Assembly (NCBI GenBank): GCA_050693895.1
Contig: JBOGWS010000117.1
Location: forward strand, 56,937 to 120,936
DNA: 64,000 bases
Reading direction: 5' to 3'
Origin: WHSV01 sp050693895
GTDB lineage: Bacteria > Actinomycetota > CADDZG01 > WHSQ01
A program made the position numbers and the translations under genes. Under the pieces are notes generated by a model. The model was not told the origin of the DNA. It did no database searches and saw only the letters and a program-made list of their open reading frames with translations. Positions 34,671 through 42,998 of the stretch are shown here, in pieces. Numbering within the stretch: the first letter of the stretch is position 1; every line of letters starts with the position of its first letter.

Positions 34671-35183
34671 ATGGACGACGAGAAGCTCCTGGGATGGTTC
34701 GCAGGGCGGATTCCGGACGACTGGTTCACCGAGGGCCCGAAGGTGATGACGGATCGCGACGAGGTCCTGGTCACGGGCACGCTCGGGCCCCCGAAACTCG
34801 ACGACGACCTCTCGGACGAGGCCCGGTCGGCGGCACTGCGGTCGCGGGTCGAGGGCTGGCGTGAGGACACCAGGGGGGCTCGCATGAAGATCGCCCGCGA
34901 GGCCGAGCACCGTTGGAGGCGGAAGGTCTCATGGGGGGCCACCATCGGGGATGAGACTTACCTGTTCACGACTGCTGGAGTACCGGTGATGACTAGGCTC
35001 CGCATGACCGAGCGCAAGGTGCTGGACACGTTGATCGACTCGGGGGTCGCGCGCAGCCGCAGCGACGCGCTGGCCTGGTGTGTGCGACTGGTCGGCTCGA
35101 AGCAGTCGGAATGGCTGGACGAGCTCCGCGACGCGCTGGTCGCTGTCGAAAGGGTGCGATCCGAAGGCCCCAACTCGGCTTGA
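34671..35183 (+). CDS. Hypothetical protein with ribbon-helix-helix-like segment
   Basis: A 170-residue acidic protein of unknown function. Residues about 108-142 (from RLRMTERKVLDTLIDSG through ARSRSDALAWCVRLV) have the strand-helix-turn-helix spacing of ribbon-helix-helix DNA-binding proteins, including the S-R-S-D-A-L helix start. The N-terminal 100 residues have a WF...DDWF pattern and two basic helices without a known motif. It follows a perfect palindrome, so self-regulation is possible. AAAGGAAG precedes the ATG. I infer the fold by eye only. Confidence 0.7.
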   Translation: MDDEKLLGWFAGRIPDDWFTEGPKVMTDRDEVLVTGTLGPPKLDDDLSDEARSAALRSRVEGWREDTRGARMKIAREAEHRWRRKVSWGATIGDETYLFTTAGVPVMTRLRMTERKVLDTLIDSGVARSRSDALAWCVRLVGSKQSEWLDELRDALVAVERVRSEGPNSA

Positions 35184-35213
35184 GCGCGGACGACCCCTAG
35201 AGAATTCAGGGGC

Positions 35214-35939
35214 ATGCCCCCCTTGGTTCGAGGGTCTTTCCTGATGATCGAGATGCGCCGGTTGGCCACTGTGGACTCATGTCCGACGGTGGAGATCGAC
35301 GCTGGCGATAAAGACCCGCGACAGGCACGAGCACGAACAGGCAACCAGCGGGAAATAGACTTCGCCAGGCGGATCCGGTGGGGGCTCGGCGCCTTTCTCG
35401 TGTTCCTTGCGGCGGCAGCTTGGTTGTCCCCTCGCATCCCTCGGCATCATGGTCTTGCAGGGCATCCTGGCGCCGATCCCCGCTTTTGTGGTCACCTTCG
35501 CGAACGGGCTGGCCTTCGGTGCGTTCACCGGGTGGTTGATCAGTCTCGCGGGACACGCACTCGCATCGTCGGTCTGTTTCCTGGTGGCGCGCCGGTTGGG
35601 ACGCCGCCGAGTCGAATCGCTCGTCACGAAGAGAGGTCTGGGCGCGGCGGACCGGTGGCTCGAACGATGGGGTCCTCAGGCGGTCTTCCTTACCGGCTCG
35701 TGCCCGGGATCAGTCTCGACGGGATCTCGTATGCCGCAGGACTCACTTCGATCAGCTTCGGGGGCTTCCTGTTGGCGACGACGCTCGGTGTTATTCCGGA
35801 GACACTTCTGTTCGCCTATCTCGGCCATGCGGTGCACGAACACGCGCCGGTGGTTATGGGTATCTCGTTCGCCATCGGTTTGTGTGGTCTGGTCGTGGCC
35901 GTGTTGCTCGGAAGATCGAGGAGGAACGCGCCGGATTGA
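35214..35939 (+). pseudogene. TVP38/TMEM64 (DedA-like) membrane protein, two compensating frameshifts
   Basis: The protein is spread over two frames. The outer frame carries WGLGAFLVFLAAAAWLS at the start and RLVPGISLDGISYAAG, FLLATTLGVIPETLLFAYLG at the end. The +1 frame in between carries LGIMVLQGILAPIPAF, FANGLAFGAFTGWLISLAGH and WLERWGPQAVFLT. Removing one C from the CCCC at 35428-35431 and adding one C in TACC at 35691-35694 restores a single frame of about 241 codons with WLSLASLGIMV and VFLTRLVPG at the joints. Either the gene is recently damaged or the sequence has two homopolymer errors. The start is uncertain. Confidence 0.8.
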
Positions 35940-35940
35940 C

Positions 35941-36606
35941 TCAATCGAGGTTCAGCGCCCGCCTCACGTCGTTCGATTTCAGCGAGTCGGCGACGATGTG
36001 CGCCTCGGGCAACTCGATGCCGTCAAAGGATGGAATGCCGACCACGAACATTCCTGCGGCCAGAGCTGCTTCGACACCATTGGGCGAGTCCTCCAGGGCG
36101 ATGGTGCGCTCGGGAGCGACATCCAGTAGCCGGGCCGTCTCGAGGTAGACGTCCGGGGCCGGTTTGGGGTGCGCGACCTCGTCCCCACAGACAACGACGT
36201 CGAATGAGTCGGTCAGCTCCGCAGCGTGCAGTGCCACCGTTATCAGCCGTCGCCACGAGTTCGAAGCCAGCGCAACGGGAATCCTGCCGCGCAACTCGGT
36301 GACCAGGTCGGCGGCGCCCGGCATCGGTTCGGACGCGACCATCGCTTCTTCGACGAGCTCGATCATCTCGACGTTGATCTCGGCGGCCCGGCCCGGTTGT
36401 TCGAGGAGCTCCTCGAGGATCGCGCCCGTTACCTGCAAAGATGATCCGATCATTCGAAGCTTGTGATCGCGGCCGAAGGACTTGCCGTAGCGCGCGAAGA
36501 GCGTGGTCTCGGCCGTGGACCAGTGCGTCTCCGTGTCGAGCAAGAGTCCGTCGCAATCGAAGATGACGGCTTCGAGCGGTCGCGGCGCTGTGGTAAGTCG
36601 GCTCAT
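35941..36606 (-). CDS. HAD-family hydrolase, beta-phosphoglucomutase-like
   Basis: A 221-residue HAD subfamily IA enzyme. The motifs are VIFDCDGLLLDTETHW (nucleophile and acid Asp), VALASNSW, HPKPAPDVYLETA with the Lys, and IALEDSPNGVEAALAAGM. Relatives include beta-phosphoglucomutase and sugar-phosphate phosphatases. The ATG at 36606 gives the family start; the open frame upstream is not homologous. It converges on the TVP38 gene with a 1-bp gap. Confidence 0.92.
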   Translation of the reverse strand: MSRLTTAPRPLEAVIFDCDGLLLDTETHWSTAETTLFARYGKSFGRDHKLRMIGSSLQVTGAILEELLEQPGRAAEINVEMIELVEEAMVASEPMPGAADLVTELRGRIPVALASNSWRRLITVALHAAELTDSFDVVVCGDEVAHPKPAPDVYLETARLLDVAPERTIALEDSPNGVEAALAAGMFVVGIPSFDGIELPEAHIVADSLKSNDVRRALNLD

Positions 36607-36649
36607 CGGGGGAATCTTGGCACAGACCGTTGCCTGCAAAGGCAACCGG

Positions 36650-37108
36650 CTATTCGTGGCGCTCCCCGGGCGACCAGGATGGCGGGGGCACCGGTTCTCC
36701 AGTCGCGGCCGGCTCCAGCCGATCAAGGTGATGCTCCCAGAACGCTGCCTGCCATTCGACGTGAGTTTGGGGGATGTCACGATGCGTCAAACGAAGGGTG
36801 GTCGAGCTAGGCCCCTCCTGCAGCGCGAGCGCGACGCGAGACGAACCGGGATCGATCGAAGGCTCGCGCTCACCGCCCCATCCCCAGGCAAGCTCCAGTC
36901 GGTGGGGCGGCTCGATCAAGACGACCCGGCCGAAAACGATGTCGTCGCCTGTCAGGTCGACGATGAAGAGACCTCCTAGCGAGGCTTCGATCTCCGCGCG
37001 CCGACCCATCCATCGCACGAGTCGGTCGGGATCGGTCCAGAAACTGAAGATCGTCTCCACGTCGGACTGGATCCCACGCTCGAATTCCAGGTGGCGGGGC
37101 CCGTCCAT
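36650..37108 (-). CDS. SRPBCC / AHSA1-domain protein
   Basis: A START-like (AHSA1) domain protein of about 152 residues. HLEFERGIQSDVETIFSFWTDP, RWMGRRAEIEASLGGLFIVDL, FGRVVLIEPPHRLELAW and WQAAFWEHHLDRLE are the standard blocks of this fold. Such proteins bind hydrophobic ligands or act with ArsR-type regulators; none is adjacent. An ATG at 37108 is used; a GTG at 37138 is in frame and would add 10 residues. Confidence 0.85.
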   Translation of the reverse strand: MDGPRHLEFERGIQSDVETIFSFWTDPDRLVRWMGRRAEIEASLGGLFIVDLTGDDIVFGRVVLIEPPHRLELAWGWGGEREPSIDPGSSRVALALQEGPSSTTLRLTHRDIPQTHVEWQAAFWEHHLDRLEPAATGEPVPPPSWSPGERHE

Positions 37109-37167
37109 TGGGTGAGATGACAACTCCCGCAGGTGCACGTCAAGCGGCCCTGGTTCGCTCGTAATGT

Positions 37168-37189
37168 TTCACTCACTTTTGGGAGTGAA
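37168..37189. repeat. Inverted repeat upstream of the MHS transporter
   Basis: TTCACTC (37168-37174) and GAGTGAA (37183-37189) flank 8 bases. A second hairpin, GCGAGCG/CGCTCGC (37272-37288), lies closer to the gene. Both sit in the 254-bp region between the SRPBCC gene and the transporter and may be operator or leader structures. Confidence 0.45.
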
Positions 37190-37362
37190 TGTGAGGGATT
37201 GGGGGTATCTTCCGGAGAACAAGGCTCTTCCACTGGGGGGTGGTAGCCATTTGCAGTCCGGCGTGAGGCTTGCGAGCGACTCGCTCGCGGTTGTTGCGCG
37301 TCCCGTGCGTTCGTCGCTCACGTAGTTCCTTTCACGACGCGCTATTGAGCGAGGAGGGATAA

Positions 37363-38766
37363 GTGGCGAGAGCCATGCAGGGAACCGACGTCTACGACTA
37401 CAAGCTCGGCAGGGTCATAGGCGCCTCGTCCGCGGGAACCACAATCGAGTGGTACGACTTCTATATCTTCGCCAGTCTCTTCGCCATTCTCGGCGAGAAG
37501 TTTTTTCCTCCGGGCAATGACGCCCTCCGAATTCTCGGAGTTTTCGCGCTCATTTACGTCGGCTTCTTGGTCCGGCCTTTCGGAGCCTTCTTCTTCGGTC
37601 GCATCGGCGACCTGATTGGACGCAAGGTCACCTTCCTCGTGACGATCACGGTCATGGGAGTCTCGACTTTCGCCATCGGATTGCTGCCCACGTATGAAAC
37701 CGCAGGGATAATCACGCCTCTGCTGCTCGTGGTGTTGCGATGTCTCCAGGGCCTTGCGCTCGGTGGCGAATACGGAGGAGCGGCCATCTACGTGGCCGAG
37801 CACGCACCCGACCATCAGCGCGGCCGCTACACGTCTTACATCCAGATGACGGCCACCGTCGGATTCGTTCTGGCCCTGCTCGTCGTGGTTGGAACCGAAA
37901 CCACCCTCGGTGAGGAGGCATTCAGCGACTGGGGATGGCGGGTGCCCTTCCTACTGTCGGGAGTTCTCGTCATCCTGGCTCTCTACATCCGGTTGAGCCT
38001 GCGTGAAACACCGCTGTACACAAAGATCAAAGAGGCGAAGACGCATTCGACCACTCCGATAAAACACGCACTTGAAGAGGGTGGCTGGAAGCGCATGCTG
38101 ATGATCCTGCTCGGGGCGACGGCCGGCCAGGCGGTGGTCTGGTACACGGGCCAGTTCTACGCGCTGGTGTTCATGCAGACAGAGCTCGACATATCCGTCG
38201 TGGCGTCGAGCACGATAGTAGGGATCGCACTCATACTCGGCACTCCGTTGTTCTTCTTCTTCGGGAGTCTGTCGGATCGCATCGGTCGCAAGAGGATCAT
38301 CCTGGCTGGGTGTGCCCTCGGTGCTCTGACGTACTTTCCGATCTACGCCGCGATGGATATCTTCCAGGACAACTACGTGGCGCTCACCGGTCTCGTTTTC
38401 ATACAGATGATCTACGTGACCATGGTTTACGGGCCGATTGCTGCCTACCTGGTTGAGCTGTTCCCGGCGCGCGTCCGCTACACGTCGCTGTCGATTCCCT
38501 ACCACCTCGGTAACGGTTGGTTTGGAGGTGGCGTACCGCTGATAGCGACGGCCCTTGTTGAGCGGTATGGGGGAGACGGCGTGGACCTTCAGGGCCTCTT
38601 CTATCCTGTCACGATTGCCGCAATGACGACCGTCGTCGGCTTCTTCGCTCTGCGAGAGACGCACCACATTCGCATCTGGGACGAGGTCGGCGAGGTCACG
38701 CCGGCCACGGCCGACAAGCCGGCCACGATCAAACTCGACGAACCAGAGTCGGCGAGGAGGAGATAA
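37363..38766 (+). CDS. MHS-family metabolite:H+ symporter
   Basis: A 467-residue MFS protein of the metabolite:H+ symporter group (ShiA, ProP, KgtP relatives). The hallmark N-terminal GTTIEWYDFYIF, the 2-3 loop GRIGDLIGRK, RCLQGLALGGEYGGAAIYVAEH and the central GWRVPFLLSG are present, with 12 predicted helices. It starts at GTG with GAGGAGGG 5 nt upstream. The substrate, perhaps a carboxylate, cannot be read from sequence. A bidirectional-looking terminator follows. Confidence 0.92.
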   Translation: MARAMQGTDVYDYKLGRVIGASSAGTTIEWYDFYIFASLFAILGEKFFPPGNDALRILGVFALIYVGFLVRPFGAFFFGRIGDLIGRKVTFLVTITVMGVSTFAIGLLPTYETAGIITPLLLVVLRCLQGLALGGEYGGAAIYVAEHAPDHQRGRYTSYIQMTATVGFVLALLVVVGTETTLGEEAFSDWGWRVPFLLSGVLVILALYIRLSLRETPLYTKIKEAKTHSTTPIKHALEEGGWKRMLMILLGATAGQAVVWYTGQFYALVFMQTELDISVVASSTIVGIALILGTPLFFFFGSLSDRIGRKRIILAGCALGALTYFPIYAAMDIFQDNYVALTGLVFIQMIYVTMVYGPIAAYLVELFPARVRYTSLSIPYHLGNGWFGGGVPLIATALVERYGGDGVDLQGLFYPVTIAAMTTVVGFFALRETHHIRIWDEVGEVTPATADKPATIKLDEPESARRR

Positions 38767-38793
38767 TCTGCCGGCGGCACGTCAAGGGCAATA

Positions 38794-38828
38794 AAAGAGG
38801 CCGCCGGTTTTCCGGGGGCCTCTTTCTT
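38794..38828 (+). terminator. Rho-independent terminator between convergent genes
   Basis: AGAGGCC (38796-38802) pairs with GGCCTCT (38117 offset: 38117 is not used; the strand is 38117-free, 38817-38823), continued by CCGG/CCGG around TTTT with one mismatch. The stem is followed by TTCTT on the plus strand and preceded by an A-run, so it could serve both the MHS gene and the convergent SLT gene. Confidence 0.85.
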
Positions 38829-38842
38829 GGGACCGTGCGTCG

Positions 38843-39433
38843 CTAGGCGCAGTTCGGCCAGCGGCCGGCCTCGCCCGCCGCGATCAAACGGGCTGCGGTA
38901 CGGGACTGAGCGCTTGCGTCCCAGATCGAGCCGTACCCGTAGGCGCTCCACGTCTGCTCGTCGAACTGGAAGAGGCCGTGGTAGCCGGCTGCATTGTAGG
39001 CGCCCGGGTCAAGTTCCGACTCGCACGAGGCGACCCCTATCAGGTAGGCGGGATCGAGACCGAACTCAGTCGCCGCTGTCCCGATGATCTCTTCGATCGA
39101 ACCGGCCGGTGCGACGGGGGCGGCCTCAACCAGTTCCTCCGTCTCGGCCGGGGTCGGCTGGGGCTCGGGCTTGACGGGCCTCTCGCGCTCCTTGAAAACC
39201 TCCCGCCGGAACCGCACGATCGAGGCGTGACTGTCGCTCGCCTCCATGCCCTTGGCGGGCTTCGTCTCGGTCGATTGCGCGTCCGCCCCGAACACGCCCA
39301 GAGCGTTGAGGGGCCCCACTCCGGCCGGGATGCCGATCAGCAACGACGCGGTCGTTGCCAGCAGAGAGACGCCCAAACGGCGTTTAAATCGTTGGCGCCT
39401 GCTGGCGCGCGGACCAAAGAAAGTTCGCTTCAC
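38843..39433 (-). CDS. Secreted SLT/lysozyme-like muralytic protein
   Basis: A protein of about 196 residues. A basic N-terminus and hydrophobic segment (RLGVSLLATTASLLIGIPAG) form a signal sequence or anchor, followed by a Pro/Glu-rich linker. The C-terminal domain (about 112-196) has ASCESELDPGAYN with the probable catalytic Glu, GYHGLFQFDEQTW and ends GRWPNCA, as in actinobacterial transglycosylase-like and Rpf-like proteins. The GTG at 39433 follows AGGAGG by 7 nt. The frame is open upstream, but that part is untranslated leader by this reading. Confidence 0.87.
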   Translation of the reverse strand: MKRTFFGPRASRRQRFKRRLGVSLLATTASLLIGIPAGVGPLNALGVFGADAQSTETKPAKGMEASDSHASIVRFRREVFKERERPVKPEPQPTPAETEELVEAAPVAPAGSIEEIIGTAATEFGLDPAYLIGVASCESELDPGAYNAAGYHGLFQFDEQTWSAYGYGSIWDASAQSRTAARLIAAGEAGRWPNCA

Positions 39434-39791
39434 GTACGTGCCTCCTAATGGCTTGGCCTGGCGGGGGCGCGTCGAGGCCCCCTGCCGCGAGGACAGGGCT
39501 GCTCGAAACAAGAGCGGTGGTTCCTTCCCTGCTTCCCTCACGTTGCGGACACCCCTCGGGTGTCCTCCACCGGGATGGGTGCTGCCCGCGAGTCCCGGAA
39601 TTACGTTCCTGTGAGCTATCGACCAGGAATTACCCTTCGCGGAGCCCATGAACACCTGCAAGCAGATGTGAAAGGGTTCACAATCGGCACGTTTACGCTG
39701 GTCACAGGGTTGAGGTGGGGCGCAACTACAATAAATCGGCGAATTCTTTGTGGTGAGTGGAGAGTGGCGGGACGGCTATATCCTCCTCGGG
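39434..39791. other. 358-bp divergent intergenic region with leader hairpins
   Basis: On the minus strand this is the leader of the SLT gene. GGACACC (39559-39565 complement side) and GGTGTCC form a perfect 7-bp hairpin with a 5-nt loop at 39547-39565. Further upstream, GTAATTCC occurs twice about 25 bp apart and TTCCTG/CAGGAA can pair between them, enclosed by CCGCGA/TCGCGG. Cell-wall lytic genes of actinobacteria often carry a c-di-AMP riboswitch, but I do not see its conserved core here. No gene is visible. Confidence 0.45.
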
Positions 39792-40808
39792 ATGAAGAAG
39801 GCGCTGATCACCGGGGTCACGGGTCAGGATGGCTCCTACCTGGCTGAGTTGCTCCTCACCAAGGACTACGAGGTCCACGGGCTCATCCGACGGGCCTCGT
39901 CGTTCAACACCCACCGCCTTGACCCGATTTACCGGGATCCGCACGAGAGCAACGTGCGCTTCTTCATGCACTACGGAGACCTGTCGGACTCGGGATCGCT
40001 CGTGAATCTCGTCCGCAATCTCGAGCCCGATGAGATCTACCACCTCGGGGCCCAGAGCCACGTCAAGGTCAGCTTCGAGATCCCCGAGTACACCGCGGAC
40101 GCGACCGCGATGGGCACTGTTCGCATTCTGGAGGCCATCCGCTCGTCCGGTGTCGACACTCGCTTCTATCAGGCGGGATCGTCGGAGATGTTCGGCAGCA
40201 CGCCGCCGCCGCATTCCGAGACCACGGCCTTTCACCCCCGAAGCCCCTACGCGGTCGCCAAGGTCATGGCGCACTGGATGGCGGTCAACTACCGCGAGGC
40301 CTACGGCATGTACGCTTGCAACGGAATCCTGTGCAATCACGAGAGCCCTCGGCGCGGTGAGACGTTCGTGACTCGAAAGATCACGAGGGCCGTGGCCAGG
40401 ATCAAGGCCGGGATTCAGGACAAGCTTTATCTCGGAAACCTCGATTCCAAGCGCGACTGGGGTTACGCACCCGAGTACGTCGAGGCGATGTGGCTCATGC
40501 TCCAGCAGGACGAGCCGGAGGATTTCGTGATCGCGACCGGAGAGGCACACAGCGTGCGCGAGTTCTGCGAGATTGCTTTTGGACACGCGGACCTCGACTG
40601 GGAGGCTTACGTCGAGATCGATCCGAATTACTACCGGCCGACCGAGGTCGATCACCTCCGGGGCGATCCCTCGTTGGCGCTCGAGAAGCTGGGCTGGAAG
40701 GCCCGCACGAATTTCACCGATCTCGCCCGGCTCATGGTCGACGCCGACATGCAGTTGCTGGACGACGAGAGGTCCGGCCGGTTGGTTCGCCAGGACAGAG
40801 ATCACTGA
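39792..40808 (+). CDS. gmd: GDP-mannose 4,6-dehydratase
   Basis: Forms GDP-4-keto-6-deoxymannose, precursor of GDP-fucose, GDP-rhamnose or related sugars. The 338-residue SDR protein has ALITGVTGQDGSYLAELLL, LIRRASSFNTHRLDPIY, GAQSHVKVSFE, the active-site GSSEMFG and YAVAK, and the family signature NHESPRRGETFVTRK. The ATG at 39792 gives the standard N-terminus; an upstream in-frame start adds 14 non-homologous residues. No second-step enzyme such as fcl or rmd is adjacent. Confidence 0.96.
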   Translation: MKKALITGVTGQDGSYLAELLLTKDYEVHGLIRRASSFNTHRLDPIYRDPHESNVRFFMHYGDLSDSGSLVNLVRNLEPDEIYHLGAQSHVKVSFEIPEYTADATAMGTVRILEAIRSSGVDTRFYQAGSSEMFGSTPPPHSETTAFHPRSPYAVAKVMAHWMAVNYREAYGMYACNGILCNHESPRRGETFVTRKITRAVARIKAGIQDKLYLGNLDSKRDWGYAPEYVEAMWLMLQQDEPEDFVIATGEAHSVREFCEIAFGHADLDWEAYVEIDPNYYRPTEVDHLRGDPSLALEKLGWKARTNFTDLARLMVDADMQLLDDERSGRLVRQDRDH

Positions 40809-40886
40809 AAGAGGGCTTGCCCGCAACCGACGGCGTTAGGTTGAGAGATACGGCAATCCAGCAAGGGGAGAGAGAGTAGGAGTTTC

Positions 40887-42047
40887 GTGGAGATCGAGAT
40901 CGGCATCGGCAAGTCAGGTCGCAGGGCCTACGGGTTCGACGACATCGCTATCGTCCCGTCCCGACGGACCCGAGACCCCGACGACGTCGACATCTCATGG
41001 GAGATCGACGCCTTCAAGCTAGAGCTTCCACTCATGGCGTCGGCAATGGACGGCGTGGTTTCCGCGCGGACCGCGATCGAGATAGGGCGGCTCGGGGGCC
41101 TGGGTGTTCTCAACCTCGAAGGACTCCAGACCCGCTACGAGGACACCGACTCGGTGCTGGCCGAGATCGCCGAGCTGTCCCCCGACAAAGCGACCGCCAG
41201 GATGCAGGAGCTCTATGCGGAACCTGTCAAGGAAGAGCTCATCTACAAGCGCATCAGAGAAATCAAGGACGCAGGCGTCGAAGCCTGCGCGTCGCTTACA
41301 CCACAGAAGGTCGAGAGCTACCACAAGATCGCCCTCGAGGCCGAGCTCGACATCCTGGTCATCCAGGGGACCGTCGTCTCCGCCGAGCACGTCTCGACAC
41401 GGACCGAACCGCTTAACCTGAAGCGCTTCATTTCCACGTACGACATCCCTGTGATCGTCGGCGGCTGTGCGTCTTACTCGACTGCCCTTCATCTCATGCG
41501 CACCGGTGCGGTCGGCGTGTTGGTGGGAGTCGGGCCGGGGGCAGCATGCACGACACGAGGGGTCCTCGGCGTGGGTGTGCCTCAGGCGACCGCCATCGCC
41601 GACGCATCCGGAGCGCGCATCCGGCATCTCGACGAGACCGGTCGCTACTGCCACGTCATCGCCGATGGCGGGATGAGGACCGGTGGCGACATTGCGAAAG
41701 CGATCGCCTGCGGGGCGGACGCGGTCATGATCGGCTCGCCCCTCGCCGCGGCCAAGGAGGCTCCGGGGCACGGCTACCACTGGGGGATGGCGACATTCCA
41801 TCCGACCCTGCCGCGCGGCGCCCGGGTTCAGACCCGGACGATCGGCACGCTCGAAGAGATTCTCGCCGGCCCGGCCCACGAGAACGACGGACGGCTCAAC
41901 CTCTTCGGGGGACTGAGGACGAGCCTTGCGACCTGCGGCTACGCCAACATCAAGGAGTTCCAGAAGGCCGAGGTCATGGTCGCACCGTCACTTCAAACGG
42001 AAGGAAAAGCCCTCCAGCGGTCCCAGGGCCTGGGGATGGGAGCCTGA
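40887..42047 (+). CDS. guaB3: GuaB3-type IMP dehydrogenase / GMP reductase-like protein
   Basis: A 386-residue barrel enzyme of the IMPDH/GMPR superfamily lacking CBS domains, as in the actinobacterial GuaB3 group. It has PLMASAMDGVVS, VGVGPGAACTTRG with the active-site Cys at about 221, VIADGGMRTGGDIAKAIACGADAVMIG and a C-terminal RTSLATCGYANIKEFQ. A cyanobacterial GuaB3 has been reported to act as a GMP reductase, so IMPDH activity should not be assumed. It starts at GTG. In mycobacteria guaB2-guaB3-guaA lie together; here guaB2 is absent and guaA is 7 kb away. Confidence 0.9.
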   Translation: MEIEIGIGKSGRRAYGFDDIAIVPSRRTRDPDDVDISWEIDAFKLELPLMASAMDGVVSARTAIEIGRLGGLGVLNLEGLQTRYEDTDSVLAEIAELSPDKATARMQELYAEPVKEELIYKRIREIKDAGVEACASLTPQKVESYHKIALEAELDILVIQGTVVSAEHVSTRTEPLNLKRFISTYDIPVIVGGCASYSTALHLMRTGAVGVLVGVGPGAACTTRGVLGVGVPQATAIADASGARIRHLDETGRYCHVIADGGMRTGGDIAKAIACGADAVMIGSPLAAAKEAPGHGYHWGMATFHPTLPRGARVQTRTIGTLEEILAGPAHENDGRLNLFGGLRTSLATCGYANIKEFQKAEVMVAPSLQTEGKALQRSQGLGMGA

Positions 42048-42096
42048 CCAAGGACTCCTAAGCGATTCAGCAGTTCGACCGAATAAAGTTAAGGAG

Positions 42097-42120
42097 ACCT
42101 CCGCTTAGGCGGGGGTTTCT
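42097..42120 (+). terminator. Rho-independent terminator after guaB3
   Basis: ACCTCCGC (42097-42104) pairs with GCGGGGGT (42109-42116) around TTAG with one G-U pair, followed by TTTCT. It lies 50 bp after the guaB3 stop. Confidence 0.82.
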
Positions 42121-42228
42121 GGCTGCAAAAAAGGCTTGAATTCCTTGGAATAGTTTGCCGCAGGGGAGGTTGAACGGTACAGTTCCTTCAGTTAGTTGAG
42201 GGATTGGCCCAGAAAGTTGGTGGTGAGA

Positions 42229-42381
42229 ATGTTCATCAGCCTAATAATCGTAGCCATCTTGATCTTGGGCTTCGACCTCCTGGCCTCCCGATTCGGTTCC
42301 GAGTCGCGGGACGGCTCGGACTGGGTCACGCACTCCGACGAGATCGAGCTCGCGGCCTCTCAGGGCAGAGTGCATCTGTGA
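42229..42381 (+). CDS. Small single-span membrane protein
   Basis: A predicted 50-residue protein with one hydrophobic helix at the N-terminus (MFISLIIVAILILGFDLLA) and an acidic tail. GGTGGTGAG stands just before the ATG, which favours this start over an in-frame one at 42196. No family is recognised. It sits alone between the guaB3 terminator and the Lrp gene. The composition and ribosome-binding site support a real gene, but the evidence is limited. Confidence 0.5.
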   Translation: MFISLIIVAILILGFDLLASRFGSESRDGSDWVTHSDEIELAASQGRVHL

Positions 42382-42488
42382 AGTCACCCGTTGCCCTCTT
42401 GACTCGCTATCCCCTGGCGCCGATCAGTACGTTCCCCCCGGCTGAGCGGCGCCACTTACCACGTCGCATCCGGCGAGGTCGGTAGCCA

Positions 42489-42992
42489 ATGGCTGCCGGC
42501 CTTGACCGGATCGACCATCACATCCTGTCCCTGTTGCGGACCGACGGTCGCATGAGCCATGCATCGATCGCGAAGCAGGTGGGACTGTCGGGCCCCGCCG
42601 TACACGAGCGAGTTCGAAAGCTCGAGCAGTCTGGCGTCATCGCGGGCTACACCGCCGTCATCGATCCGGAGAAGGTCGGTCTTCCCCACGTCGCCTTTTG
42701 CCAGGTGACACTCGCGGGGGGAAGCGAGTTCGCGATGGACGAGCCCATCGTCGCCCGCATCTGCGAGGAGCCGGGGGTTCTCGAGTTCCACCGTATTGCG
42801 GGCCAGGACTGCTACCTCGTCAAGATCCGCACCTCCACGAGCAAGGAACTCGAGCAGGTTCTGCGACGCATCCGCTCGATCCGGGGAGTAGACCGAACGC
42901 GCACCACCATCGTTCTGTCCACCGAGCACGAGCAGCCGAGCGTCGACTTGCCTGAGTTGACCGAGCCCCCGCAGGAACTCGCAGACCTCTAG
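42489..42992 (+). CDS. Lrp/AsnC-family transcriptional regulator
   Basis: A 167-residue regulator with an N-terminal winged helix-turn-helix (LDRIDHHILSLLRTDGRMSHASIA, then VHERVRKLEQSGVI) and a C-terminal RAM ligand-binding domain (ARICEEPGVLEFHRIAGQDCYLVKIR). It starts 7 bp before a PLP aminotransferase gene and probably controls it, since Lrp proteins commonly sense amino acids and regulate neighbouring amino-acid genes. Confidence 0.94.
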   Translation: MAAGLDRIDHHILSLLRTDGRMSHASIAKQVGLSGPAVHERVRKLEQSGVIAGYTAVIDPEKVGLPHVAFCQVTLAGGSEFAMDEPIVARICEEPGVLEFHRIAGQDCYLVKIRTSTSKELEQVLRRIRSIRGVDRTRTTIVLSTEHEQPSVDLPELTEPPQELADL

Positions 42993-42998
42993 CTGCCA

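Noticed and set aside
42148..42228. Promoter before the small membrane protein gene
   Set aside because: TTGAAT and several A/T-rich hexamers occur, but no pair with proper spacing is convincing.
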